Shown: positions 16,450 through 24,389 of the stretch, in pieces | Position numbering within the stretch: position 1 is the first letter of the stretch | How the letters are laid out: the number at the start of each line of letters is the position of its first letter | Source: JADZAI01 sp047602465 | GTDB lineage: Bacteria; Pseudomonadota; Alphaproteobacteria; Micropepsales; Micropepsaceae | Length of the DNA: 64,000 bases | Reading direction: 5' to 3' | NCBI GenBank assembly: GCA_047602465.1 | Contig: JASGHF010000002.1 | Span: 310,001-374,000 of the forward strand | The notes under the pieces: generated by a model | What the model saw: only the letters and a program-made list of their open reading frames with translations | Databases searched by the model: none | What the model was told of the DNA's origin: nothing | Translations under genes and position numbers: made by a program

Positions 16450-17598
16450 TCAGGCGACGGCGAGGCGCAGCCTTCCGTCCTGCGTGGGGTCGGCGTCTCT
16501 TGCCCGCTCGCCATCGATGACGGCCACGCCCCGGCTTGCAGGCAGGGCGATGAGGCTCAGCGCATAGCCGATGATTGCGCTGGCGCCATACCCGACGAGC
16601 GGCGTTGGATAGTTGCCGAGAACGGCGGCGGCGATGATCGTCAGCCACACCGCGCCGAACACGAGATAGGCCTCGCCGTTCGCCGGATCGCCAATCCACC
16701 CGATGATCGCCGGCACCAGCATCCAGGCGAGGCCCGCCATCACGGCAAGCCCCGCCACCATGTGCACGTCGAACGATGTGAAGATGATCTGGTCGACATA
16801 AGGCATGGCAGGAAGCGCATCAGGCTGCAGCAACGCCGCTACGAAAGCCGCAACTGCCACGACCAGCGACGTCAGCACTTTCATATCGGCGCGTGTCAGC
16901 GCGAGTACGCCCAGCCCCATCACGACCACGCCGGCCATCGCGCGGTCAGGCTGCAGCGCGAGCGCGACCGCCGCCAGCATCACGCCGGTGATCGACAATG
17001 CGTCACGCGCGCGGGCGCAGTAGGCGAGAAGCACAGGCACGATAATGAGGCTCGGCTGAATAACGAACCCGGCGATCGCCATCCAGCGCGATGCGCCCTC
17101 CACGACAAGCCCGAACAGAGTGACGCCCATCAATGCAGAGCCAAGTGCGAGGCTGACGGCGCCGGTTGCCAGCCGCATATGCCGGACCGCAGCCAACGCA
17201 AGCGCCAGCAAGGCAAAACCGATGAGTAGCGCCGCCGCGTTGATAACCAGCATCCGCAGCGGCGCGCCCGCCATCGCCATATAGCCAAGGCCCAGTATCG
17301 TCGCTGCGACAGCAGCGACCATGGCCAGATAACGGGGCCGCGCGGATAAAGCGGCGATCATCGGCATCGTCGAACTCTCCTGGATGGCCGTCGCCGGCCG
17401 TTGAAACATCTGAGACAGTCTTTCGCGGGCGGCGGCATACAGACACCCGAAGGCAAAGCGTGCGGCGTCAAATCCGCTCCCTGCTTCATCCATTTCTGCC
17501 CGCATCGCATCGGCCCAATGACGGCGACTGCGCGGCAGCAATACCGACGCAAGCGCTAGCGCAGCCGACGCAGCTGCGAACAGGAAGGAACGGTTCAT
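16450..17598 (-). CDS. Multi-pass membrane protein paired with a PadR regulator
   Basis: A 382-residue integral membrane protein. The N-terminus has one hydrophobic helix and an amphipathic stretch (RRHWADAMRAEMDEA) resembling the permease-prefix segments found in proteins co-encoded with PadR regulators. About eight to nine further hydrophobic segments follow from residue 85 to 350. I do not recognise a transporter family. Its ATG overlaps the stop of the padR-like gene (ATGA), so the two form an operon and the regulator probably controls it. Confidence 0.75.
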   Translation of the reverse strand: MNRSFLFAAASAALALASVLLPRSRRHWADAMRAEMDEAGSGFDAARFAFGCLYAAARERLSQMFQRPATAIQESSTMPMIAALSARPRYLAMVAAVAATILGLGYMAMAGAPLRMLVINAAALLIGFALLALALAAVRHMRLATGAVSLALGSALMGVTLFGLVVEGASRWMAIAGFVIQPSLIIVPVLLAYCARARDALSITGVMLAAVALALQPDRAMAGVVVMGLGVLALTRADMKVLTSLVVAVAAFVAALLQPDALPAMPYVDQIIFTSFDVHMVAGLAVMAGLAWMLVPAIIGWIGDPANGEAYLVFGAVWLTIIAAAVLGNYPTPLVGYGASAIIGYALSLIALPASRGVAVIDGERARDADPTQDGRLRLAVA

Positions 17599-17903
17599 GC
17601 GCGGCTCGGCTTCAGCGGCGCTGCTGTGGCGGCTGGTTGCGGCGGATTCTCACGCGCCAACTGCCGTCCGCTCGCCGTCAGGCGATACGCATGACGCGGC
17701 GGACGCCCCGGCTCCGGCGGCGCCTGCCACTCGGCCTCAAGGTGCCCCTGCCCTTCCAGCCGCATCAGCAGAGGGTAGAGCGTGCCCGACTTGATCCCCG
17801 CACGCCGGCAAAGATCGTAGCCATGCGACCACGTCCGGCCCGCTTCGCTGAGAAGCGCCAGCACATCGCGCGCTGAAGGAGAAAGCGTCCGCAACCGACC
17901 CAT
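17595..17903 (-). CDS. PadR-family transcriptional regulator
   Basis: A 102-residue winged-helix protein with the PadR core (SARDVLALLSEAGRTWSHGYDL, then IKSGTLYPLLMRLEGQGHLEAEW and HAYRLTASGRQLA). Short PadR proteins of this type repress an adjacent membrane-protein gene and themselves. An ATCTAC-N4-GTAGAT palindrome stands 12 bases before the start codon, and the regulated membrane protein follows with a four-base overlap. Confidence 0.88.
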   Translation of the reverse strand: MGRLRTLSPSARDVLALLSEAGRTWSHGYDLCRRAGIKSGTLYPLLMRLEGQGHLEAEWQAPPEPGRPPRHAYRLTASGRQLARENPPQPAATAAPLKPSRA

Positions 17904-17914
17904 GCGGACACTAT

Positions 17915-17930
17915 ATCTACCTATGTAGAT
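17915..17930. promoter_or_regulatory. Palindromic operator of the PadR-like regulator
   Basis: ATCTAC, four bases, GTAGAT: a perfect six-base inverted repeat embedded in an AT-rich patch just upstream of the regulator's start. ATCTAC/GTAGAT palindromes of this kind precede many small padR genes, so I read it as the autoregulatory site. Confidence 0.65.
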
Positions 17931-18009
17931 TTAAATCAAGGCGATCTGCGGCCGATCACGCAATCAAGCGCCACCAGCGCGGCGGCAAGACGTGAAAGCG
18001 GTTCAGCGC

Positions 18010-19008
18010 CTAGTAGAGGTTCTCGCGATAGCTATGCGCGAGGCCCTTGGCGACGGTGCCGCGATTGACCGCCGTGCGCAGCGCCATCGCGGCGAGTCCC
18101 TTCGACTTGTTCGCCTTCACATGCGCCACCAGCACGGCCGACGGATCGACCTGCGATACGGCGTGGTCCGCCAACGGCCACAGCTTAGCCGCCGCCAGCG
18201 CCCGGCTCTCGCGCAGCACGATCTCCGCGCCTTCGATGCGGGTGACGAGGATCGGCGTCTTGCCTTCCACCACGAACGCCGCGCGCGCCGCTTCGTCGTT
18301 GCTGATGGCCGCCTTGCCTGCAACCAGCGCAACCGTCGTTGCGCCCGGCACGATCACCACCGCTGCGGTCTGCGGCTGCGCGATCATGTTGTGGAAGCCA
18401 TAGGCGAGCCGGTTGCCCGGCCGCTCGGCCAGCGTGGCGGCTCCATTCTGCAGGCGGACCAGCCCGCCCGCCGGATCGCCTTTCGGACTCATATCGGCGC
18501 CCCCGGCCGCATCGGACGTCGCCAGCGCGAGAAAGCGCGCCGCTTCCAGGAATGCCGCCGGATCATCCGGCGCCTCGGCCGGCGCGGCCGCCCAGAAATC
18601 AGACCGGATCAGCGCTTTGGCGCAGTGGACGAAGCACTCCTCCACCGCAATCTCGACGGCCGCTCCGGTGACGGCGCTGACGCGGCCATTCACCCGCAAC
18701 GTCTCGCCGATGCCGGGAATGAGGAACAGCGTCGCCACGCCCTCGCCCACCGCGCCCGGCGCATCGTCCAGCGCGTTCAGCGGCAAGGACAGCGTCGCCT
18801 TGTCCTTCGCCGTCGCAAATCCCGCAGCGCCGCCCGCCAGCGTCGCGACAGGCCCGCCGGCGCGCGCGAAAGCCACAAAGCTCAGCGGCGAATCCCTGAG
18901 CCAGCCCGCCGCCTGCGCATCGATATGGTCGATGACCTTCATCTTCACCGGCAGTCCGGCGGCTCCGATGCAGGCTTCCAGGGCGTCGACGGTCGAAATA
19001 TCGCTCAT
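18010..19008 (-). CDS. Pyridoxamine 5'-phosphate oxidase-like FMN-binding protein
   Basis: A 332-residue protein built from two split-barrel flavin-binding-like halves. The first half holds FVAFARAGGPVATLAGG and, near residue 120, EECFVHCAKALIRSDFW, a signature of PNPOx-like proteins. The second half (from about residue 165: FLALATSDAAGGADMSPKGD) repeats the fold. The substrate is unknown; relatives are often described as flavin-dependent reductases. The gene stands alone on the minus strand, 35 bases from the downstream end of the next gene. Confidence 0.75.
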   Translation of the reverse strand: MSDISTVDALEACIGAAGLPVKMKVIDHIDAQAAGWLRDSPLSFVAFARAGGPVATLAGGAAGFATAKDKATLSLPLNALDDAPGAVGEGVATLFLIPGIGETLRVNGRVSAVTGAAVEIAVEECFVHCAKALIRSDFWAAAPAEAPDDPAAFLEAARFLALATSDAAGGADMSPKGDPAGGLVRLQNGAATLAERPGNRLAYGFHNMIAQPQTAAVVIVPGATTVALVAGKAAISNDEAARAAFVVEGKTPILVTRIEGAEIVLRESRALAAAKLWPLADHAVSQVDPSAVLVAHVKANKSKGLAAMALRTAVNRGTVAKGLAHSYRENLY

Positions 19009-19043
19009 CCGTCAACGCTAACCCGCTTGCGAATTGTTCGCAA

Positions 19044-19745
19044 CTAGTCGTTACCCTGACACACCAGCCTGCCGCCATTGCTGGTGACATCGGTGGTCGG
19101 ACAGGTCGAGAGATCGAGATCCGACGTCTGCCACTGCCCGTTTCCGGCATAGCATTCTGCCCGCATGATATAGTTCACCAGCCCGGCGGCGCGGCAGAAT
19201 TGCACCCACTTGCCGGTAGGCAGCGTATCGCGCATCGCCATCAGCTTGGGCGCGGCGCCGGCCGGCGGCGGCGCTGCGGCCAGCAGGCAGACCAGCTGCC
19301 CATCCACATTGCCCACTTCGCCCGAACACGTCGCGAGGTCCAGGAAGGTCGCGCGCCACGCGCCGTTGCGGTCCTGACAGCTCGCGCGCAGGATCGCCCC
19401 GTCCAGAACGCCCTCACGGCAGGTCTCGCGCCACGGCCCAGGCGGCAGCTCGCCACGCGCCGCCGATCCGGCCGGACCGTCGGCCTCTTCCTCGGTCAGG
19501 CGTGCGCCATGGCAGACCAGGACGCCGTCCTCGTTCGCGATATCGCCGCCGCAATAGCGGTAGCCGTCCAGCCAGGTCTTCTTCCACTTGCCGGCGTCGC
19601 TCTGGCATTCAGCATTCAGGCGGTCGCCGTCGATCGCGGGATTGCGGCAGGTTTCCAGATACGAGCCTTGCGGTACGGCCTCCGCGGCGGCGGCAGCGCC
19701 GGTCAGCAAGGTCGCGGCCAGCGCCGCCAGGATCACACGCATCAT
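19044..19745 (-). CDS. Secreted protein with three cyanovirin-N-like (CVNH) repeats
   Basis: After a signal peptide (about 22 residues, ending AAA), three repeats of 50-60 residues follow, each with the pattern G-x-W/Y-x-x-x-C, a later C-x-x-x-x-G-x-W, then L-D and a final C before D/G-G-x-L-V-C. Clear examples are GSYLETCRNPAIDGDRL, WRETCREGVLDGAILRASC and WVQFCRAAGLVNYIMRAEC. This matches the CVNH fold, a carbohydrate-binding or structural module. Typical bacterial members carry one or two copies. The protein should be periplasmic or secreted with disulfides; its ligand is unknown. MM at the start leaves a three-base choice of start. Confidence 0.75.
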   Translation of the reverse strand: MMRVILAALAATLLTGAAAAAEAVPQGSYLETCRNPAIDGDRLNAECQSDAGKWKKTWLDGYRYCGGDIANEDGVLVCHGARLTEEEADGPAGSAARGELPPGPWRETCREGVLDGAILRASCQDRNGAWRATFLDLATCSGEVGNVDGQLVCLLAAAPPPAGAAPKLMAMRDTLPTGKWVQFCRAAGLVNYIMRAECYAGNGQWQTSDLDLSTCPTTDVTSNGGRLVCQGND

Positions 19746-19905
19746 CGCCCACTCCTCGTCGCGCCGGTCGCCGGCGCCGTCAAACCGAGCTTAGTGCGGC
19801 TTTCGAGGGGTTGCGACAAGGTTCAGCCTGTCGCACCCTTCGCTCGTCTGACATCCAAGCCAACCGGAGCGGCCCGCCAGAGGCCGCCCTTCAGGGAGAT
19901 CACCC

Positions 19906-21252
19906 ATGTCCGCTGCCCCCGAGATGCCGCTCGACGCCCTGGGCGAACCCGCCATTCCGTTCGCCGGTTATTCCCGCGACCGCATCGACGACCAGATCGT
20001 CAATCCCGATCTCTATGCCAGCGGCGAGATCTACGACGCCTTCGCGAAGCTGCGCGCCATGGACGCGCCGCAGCTCATCCGCGCACGCGGCTATCGTCCC
20101 TTCTACGCCATCGTGAAGCACGCCGACATTCTCGAGATCGAGAAGAACAACCAGGTCTTCGTGAACGGCCTGCGCACCTATCTGTCGCCCATCCAGGGCG
20201 AAGCGTGGACGATGGCGACCTTCGGCGACACCCACGTCTTCCGCACCCTCGTCGATCTCGACGATCCGGTGCACATGAAGCTGCGCATGCTGACGCAGGC
20301 CTATTTCATGCCGCCCAGCCTGAAGAAGCTGGAAGCGCGCATCGCCGATCTGGCGAAAGAACACGTCGACCACATGAAATCGCTCGGCAACAAGTGCGAC
20401 TTCGTGAAGGAGGTCGCGCTCTGGTACCCGCTGCGCGTCCTCATGATGATCATGGGCCTGCCCCGCTCCGACGAGCAGTTCCTGATGAAGATGACGCAGG
20501 AAATCTTCGGCCCCGGCGACCCGGACGTCGCCAAGGAAAGCGAAAACACCGGCAGCTCCAGCGGCGCTTTCGGCGCCGATACCGAAGAGTCGGTCGACCT
20601 GTTCAAGACGGCGACGCAGCTATTCGAGTTCTTCGGCAAGATCACCGCCGATCGCCGCGCCAACCCGACCGACGATCTCTGTTCGATCATCGCCAACGGC
20701 AAGATCGACGGCCAGCCGATCGGCGACCGCGAGGCGATGAGCTACTACATCATCGTCGCGACCGCAGGCCACGACACCACCTCGTCCACGGCCGCCGGCG
20801 GCCTGCTCGAACTCATCAAGGACAAGTCGCAGCTCGAAAAGCTGAAGGCCGATCCTTCGCTGATGGCGAATGCGGTGGAGGAAATGATCCGCTGGGTGAC
20901 GCCGGTGAAGCATTTCATGCGCACCGCCACCGAGGACTATGTCCTGCGGGGCCACACCATCCGGAAGGGCGAGGGCCTCTGCCTGCACTACCCGTCGGGC
21001 AATCGCGACGAAACGGTGTTCGAGGACGCCGACACGTTCAAGGTCGACCGCCAGCTTTCCAAGCAGGTGGCTTTCGGCCACGGCGTCCATCTCTGCCTCG
21101 GCATGCATCTCGCCCGCATGGAGATCAGGGCGCTGTTCGCCGAGCTTCTGCCGCGCCTGAAGATGATCGAGCTGGACGGCGAGCCGAAGAACACGCGCGC
21201 CAACTTCGTCAGCGGCCTCAAGACGCTGCCCGTCCGCTACGAGATCGACTGA
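19906..21252 (+). CDS. Cytochrome P450
   Basis: A soluble 448-residue bacterial P450 mono-oxygenase. The I-helix oxygen-binding motif AGHDTTSS is near residue 288, the ExxR pair lies in the region after EEMIRWVTP, and the heme-binding loop FGHGVHLCLG places the Cys ligand at about residue 400. The sequence around HYPSGNRDETVFEDADTF recalls P450s acting on terpenes, sterols or fatty acids, but I cannot name the CYP family. No ferredoxin or ferredoxin reductase gene is adjacent, so electrons must come from elsewhere. A GGGAG ribosome-binding site precedes the ATG. Confidence 0.93.
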   Translation: MSAAPEMPLDALGEPAIPFAGYSRDRIDDQIVNPDLYASGEIYDAFAKLRAMDAPQLIRARGYRPFYAIVKHADILEIEKNNQVFVNGLRTYLSPIQGEAWTMATFGDTHVFRTLVDLDDPVHMKLRMLTQAYFMPPSLKKLEARIADLAKEHVDHMKSLGNKCDFVKEVALWYPLRVLMMIMGLPRSDEQFLMKMTQEIFGPGDPDVAKESENTGSSSGAFGADTEESVDLFKTATQLFEFFGKITADRRANPTDDLCSIIANGKIDGQPIGDREAMSYYIIVATAGHDTTSSTAAGGLLELIKDKSQLEKLKADPSLMANAVEEMIRWVTPVKHFMRTATEDYVLRGHTIRKGEGLCLHYPSGNRDETVFEDADTFKVDRQLSKQVAFGHGVHLCLGMHLARMEIRALFAELLPRLKMIELDGEPKNTRANFVSGLKTLPVRYEID

Positions 21253-21253
21253 C

Positions 21254-21625
21254 CTAGTTTGGCGTGACGCCGAGATGCTGGAGGCCGCCCTCCAGCGTCT
21301 CCTTGTCGAACGGCTTCAGCAGGACGACGCCCGCGCCGGCCGCGCGGGCGGCGACGATGTGCGATTCCTCGTTTTCGGTGGTGCAGTACATCACCGCCGG
21401 ATAGCGATCCTTCGCCTCGCGGCGCAGCGTCTTCATGAAGCCGATCCCGTCGAGATTCGGCATCATGGAATCCACCATCACCGCGTCGGGCATCCGGTTG
21501 CGGCACATATCCAGACCGATCGCGCCGTCCTCGGCCTCCTGCACATTGAAGCCGATATCCTCAAGGATGCGGCGGGCGACCTTGCGGATCACCCGGCTGT
21601 CATCGATGACGAGGCAGGTCTTCAT
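21254..21625 (-). CDS. Single-domain response regulator (CheY-like)
   Basis: A 123-residue receiver domain only. The acidic pair is in LVIDDSRVIRKV, the phospho-acceptor Asp in DAVMVDSMMPNLDG (about residue 53), and the switch Lys in VVLLKPF. No output domain. It begins four bases after the chpT stop, so the two are co-transcribed. That pairing suggests a phosphate branch from ChpT, or a CheY/Cle-type flagellar effector; it does not look like CpdR or DivK by sequence. Convergent with the P450 gene. Confidence 0.85.
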   Translation of the reverse strand: MKTCLVIDDSRVIRKVARRILEDIGFNVQEAEDGAIGLDMCRNRMPDAVMVDSMMPNLDGIGFMKTLRREAKDRYPAVMYCTTENEESHIVAARAAGAGVVLLKPFDKETLEGGLQHLGVTPN

Positions 21626-21629
21626 GGCG

Positions 21630-22283
21630 TCAGGCGGCGGCCGCTTCGCTCGCGCGCGGCGGCACGAAGGCCGACAAGGTGATCGCCGCGCCGTCCTCGC
21701 CGATCGTCACCGCGCCGCCGAGATCGCGGGCGACGAGGCCCGTGAAATAGGGCTGCACACGGCGGCCATCCAGTTCGCTCAGCTGGAAGTCTCCGGCCAG
21801 CGCCGCCTTCAAATCGTCCGTCACGCGCGACATCGGCCCTTCGCAGGCCGCCATCAGCGCCACGCCGTCGGGCTTTTCCTCGGCCGTGACGCGCAGCACG
21901 CCGCCGCGCGGGATCGTGTCCATCGCCGCCATGGCGAGGTTCAGCGCCAGCTTCACCGTGTCCTTGGGCAGCAGCAGCGCAGGCGCCTGCCAGTCCAGAC
22001 GGGTCTTGGAATCTTTCAGGAAGCCTTCCAGCGCATCGCGCGCATCGGTGATGCTCACCTGGTCGCCCGCCGACCCCATCGAGCCATAGGCGAGGCGGCA
22101 CAGTTTCAGCTTGGCGGCCGCGCCCTCGGCACTCTTGGCGATCAGGGCGATCGCGTGGTCGCGCATCACCGGATCGTTCTCGTCGGCCAGAACCTCGACG
22201 CCGTTGGAAAGGGCGCCGACCGGGCTGATCAGGTCGTGGCAGACGCGGCTGACCAGCAGCGAGGCGAGTTCGATCTCTTTCAA
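21630..22283 (-). CDS. chpT: Histidine phosphotransferase ChpT
   Basis: Dimeric phosphotransferase that passes phosphate from CckA to CtrA and CpdR. The 217 residues contain the H-box ASLLVSRVCHDLISPVGALS with the phosphorylated His at about residue 16, and a degenerate ATPase-like C-terminal domain. The start must be TTG, since a TGA in frame lies a few codons upstream and no ATG fits; AAAGG precedes it. A perfect CtrA box lies 80 bases upstream, which would place this phosphorelay gene under CtrA control. Confidence 0.92.
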   Translation of the reverse strand: MKEIELASLLVSRVCHDLISPVGALSNGVEVLADENDPVMRDHAIALIAKSAEGAAAKLKLCRLAYGSMGSAGDQVSITDARDALEGFLKDSKTRLDWQAPALLLPKDTVKLALNLAMAAMDTIPRGGVLRVTAEEKPDGVALMAACEGPMSRVTDDLKAALAGDFQLSELDGRRVQPYFTGLVARDLGGAVTIGEDGAAITLSAFVPPRASEAAAA

Positions 22284-22362
22284 GGGCCGGGCCTTTCATG
22301 GGCAGGCGCGCGGCGCAACTGGCGCGCCGCATACAACACGGTTAACAAGGTATCGTCCGAGC

Positions 22363-22377
22363 TTAAAGAAAACTTAA
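22363..22377. promoter_or_regulatory. Perfect CtrA box between chpT and the DUF3553 gene
   Basis: TTAA, seven bases, TTAA in the divergent promoter region of chpT (80 bases away) and the DUF3553-cysQ pair (23 bases from its ATG). A further TTAAC half-site is at 22342. Its closeness to the DUF3553 start would suit repression there and activation of chpT. Confidence 0.75.
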
Positions 22378-22400
22378 ACGCCCCGGCTCACACAGCACCG

Positions 22401-22586
22401 ATGCTTCCCTTGATCGAGCCAGGCGCCTTCGTCCGCCACCCCGGCCAGCCCGATTGGGGCATCGGCCAGGTCCAGTCCGCCATCGGCGCGCGGGTGACCG
22501 TGAATTTCGAGCATGCGGGCAAGCGCACCATCGACACCGTCCATGTCGCGCTGGAACCCGCCGGCCTGCCGGAGCAGCGGCCGTGA
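22401..22586 (+). CDS. DUF3553 small protein
   Basis: A 61-residue protein consisting of one small beta-barrel-like domain; the conserved block VRHPGQPDWGIGQVQS followed by RVTVNFEHAGKRTI is diagnostic for DUF3553, found almost only in Alphaproteobacteria. The fold resembles domains that bind RNA polymerase or nucleic acid, but the role is not established. Its TGA stop overlaps the GTG start of cysQ, so the two are translationally coupled. Confidence 0.85.
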   Translation: MLPLIEPGAFVRHPGQPDWGIGQVQSAIGARVTVNFEHAGKRTIDTVHVALEPAGLPEQRP

Positions 22587-23377
22587 GCGCCGATCTGGAA
22601 CTCCCCATCGCCCATATCGCCGTCGCCGCCGGTCGTCTCGTCATGAATCACTACGAGGCCGGCGCCGCGGCGCGCGAGAAGGCCGACAAAAGCCCCGTCA
22701 CCGACGCCGACGAAGCGGCGGAACATCTGATTCTCGAAGCCCTCGCCCGTCTCTGCCCCGGCGTGCCGGTCGTTTCGGAGGAGGCCGCCGCCGCCGGTTT
22801 CATCCCCGATGTCGACCGAACCTTTTTCCTGGTCGACCCGCTCGACGGAACCAAGGAGTTCATCGCCCGCAACGGCGAGTTCACCGTCAATATCGCGCTC
22901 ATCGACCATGGCGTCCCGATTCTCGGCGCCGTCTATGCCCCTGCCTTCGCGCGTCTGTTCAGCGGCGGTGCGCGGGGCGCGCATGAATGGCAGTGGCCGG
23001 TGAGCGAGGACGCCTCGGGCCTCGCCTTCGCCGGCGCACGCCCCATTGCGGCTCGCGCGCCGCATGCCATGCCCGTGGGCCTCTGGAGCCGCAGCCACGG
23101 CAAGTATCGCGAGGAAGAATACCGCAATCAGTACGATGTCGGGCCGGTCCGCATCGTCGGCTCGTCGCTCAAATTCTGCCTCATCGCGGCGGGCGAAGCC
23201 GACATCTATCCGCGCCACGGCACGACGATGGAATGGGATACGGCCGCCGGACAGGCGGTGCTGGAGGCCGCAGGCGGAAGCGTGCGCGATCTTTTCGGCA
23301 AACGCCTCGCTTACGGCAAGACTGCGGACAAATTCGCCAACCCGTCCTTCGTGGCGCGAGGCCGCCCGGCATCTTGA
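22583..23377 (+). CDS. cysQ: 3'(2'),5'-bisphosphate nucleotidase CysQ
   Basis: Mg-dependent phosphatase of the inositol monophosphatase superfamily that removes 3'-phosphate from PAP, a by-product of sulfate assimilation. The 264 residues contain the metal motif FLVDPLDGTKEF (about residue 85) with upstream Glu residues in VVSEE, and the C-terminal EWDTAAGQAVLEAAGG. The GTG start overlaps the preceding stop (GTGA). The end of the gene overlaps an FNR-type box for the next unit. Confidence 0.93.
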   Translation: MSADLELPIAHIAVAAGRLVMNHYEAGAAAREKADKSPVTDADEAAEHLILEALARLCPGVPVVSEEAAAAGFIPDVDRTFFLVDPLDGTKEFIARNGEFTVNIALIDHGVPILGAVYAPAFARLFSGGARGAHEWQWPVSEDASGLAFAGARPIAARAPHAMPVGLWSRSHGKYREEEYRNQYDVGPVRIVGSSLKFCLIAAGEADIYPRHGTTMEWDTAAGQAVLEAAGGSVRDLFGKRLAYGKTADKFANPSFVARGRPAS

Positions 23378-23387
23378 TCTGCATCAA
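23374..23387. promoter_or_regulatory. FNR/FixK-type box
   Basis: TTGATCTGCATCAA is a perfect TTGAT-N4-ATCAA palindrome, the consensus of FNR, FixK and ANR regulators. It overlaps the last codons of cysQ and lies about 57 bases before the start of the small membrane protein, a usual distance for activation under low oxygen. Confidence 0.8.
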
Positions 23388-23444
23388 GGCGCTCCGGCGC
23401 GGACAGGAATACCTCATCTCCGTCCTCAAGAGCGGAGCGTTTCC

Positions 23445-23561
23445 ATGTCCCCCCACGATTTCGCAGTCGTCGCCCTCATCGCCGCCGCCTTCTGCGCGTT
23501 CGGCGCCACGCTCTTCGCGACCATCTGGTACGCGGGCCACGAGGAAAGGAAATCCTCATGA
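23445..23561 (+). CDS. Small single-pass membrane protein (38 residues)
   Basis: An ATG preceded by GGAGCG opens a 38-codon frame with one hydrophobic helix (residues about 7-29) and a charged C-terminus (GHEERKSS). Its stop overlaps the start of the universal stress protein gene (ATGA). Size and shape resemble small subunits of oxidases such as CcoQ or CydX, but I recognise no family. The FNR-type box upstream and the tight coupling to usp support it as a real gene. Confidence 0.6.
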   Translation: MSPHDFAVVALIAAAFCAFGATLFATIWYAGHEERKSS

Positions 23562-24382
23562 CCGCCATCAAATCGATCCTCGTCCACGCAGACCGCTCCA
23601 CCGCCTCGGAACGGCGCGTTGGCCTTGCCGCCGCGCTGGCTGAATCCTTCGGTGCGAAGCTGACCGGCGCAGCCGGCGGCGTGCCCTATATCCCGGCCTA
23701 CGCGCCGTTCGGCGAGAGCTTCGTGACGCTGCAGCCGGAAATCATCGAGGCCGCGCAGAAACAGGTCGCAGCCGCGCTCGCCACGGCTGAAGCCGGCTTC
23801 CACAAAGCTTCAGGCGCCGGCGCCGCCTGGCGTCAGAGCACCGTCGCCGGGTCGGCGACGCTGCTCGCCACGCTCGCCCGCAGCGCCGATCTGATCGTGT
23901 GCGGACCGCCTGCTGCCGGCGAAGGCGATAGCGTGATCGGCATGGAGGTCAGCGATCTGGTCATGGCCGCAGGCCGTCCGGTCCTCGTCACGCCTGCGGC
24001 GATGGAACGCCTGTCGGGCAAGAGCATCGTGGTCGGCTGGAAAGACACTCGCGAGTCACGCCGGGCCGTCGCCGACGCCATGCCGTTCCTGCTTCGCGCG
24101 GGCGAAGCGGTGGTCGCCGCCGTGGGGGCCGATGACGAAAGCCGCGGCGCCCAGGACGTCGCGGCATGGCTGAACACCCACGGGGTGAACGCGAAGGCGA
24201 TGACCGAAAGCGGGTCTGACGCAGATGCCGCCAAATCGCTCGCCGCCATCGCGGCGCGGGTCGGGGCCGACCTCATCGTCGCCGGCGCTTTCGGGCATAG
24301 CCGCACGCGCGAATGGATATTCGGCGGCGTGACGCGCACGCTTCTCACGCGCGGAACGACGGCGGTCCTGTTCAGCCACTAG
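23558..24382 (+). CDS. Tandem universal stress protein
   Basis: A 274-residue cytoplasmic protein of two Usp domains (about 1-145 and 150-274). The second ends with GADLIVAGAFGHSRTREWIFGG, close to the G-x2-G-x9-G-S/T nucleotide-binding signature; the first is less conserved there. Preceded by an FNR-type box and a small membrane protein, it is probably induced by oxygen limitation, as many Usp genes of this type are. Confidence 0.88.
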   Translation: MTAIKSILVHADRSTASERRVGLAAALAESFGAKLTGAAGGVPYIPAYAPFGESFVTLQPEIIEAAQKQVAAALATAEAGFHKASGAGAAWRQSTVAGSATLLATLARSADLIVCGPPAAGEGDSVIGMEVSDLVMAAGRPVLVTPAAMERLSGKSIVVGWKDTRESRRAVADAMPFLLRAGEAVVAAVGADDESRGAQDVAAWLNTHGVNAKAMTESGSDADAAKSLAAIAARVGADLIVAGAFGHSRTREWIFGGVTRTLLTRGTTAVLFSH

Positions 24383-24389
24383 GGCGCGT

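Noticed and set aside
19906..21252. Assignment of the P450 to CYP153 or another named family
   Set aside because: Motifs show a P450 but I cannot support a family from reading alone.
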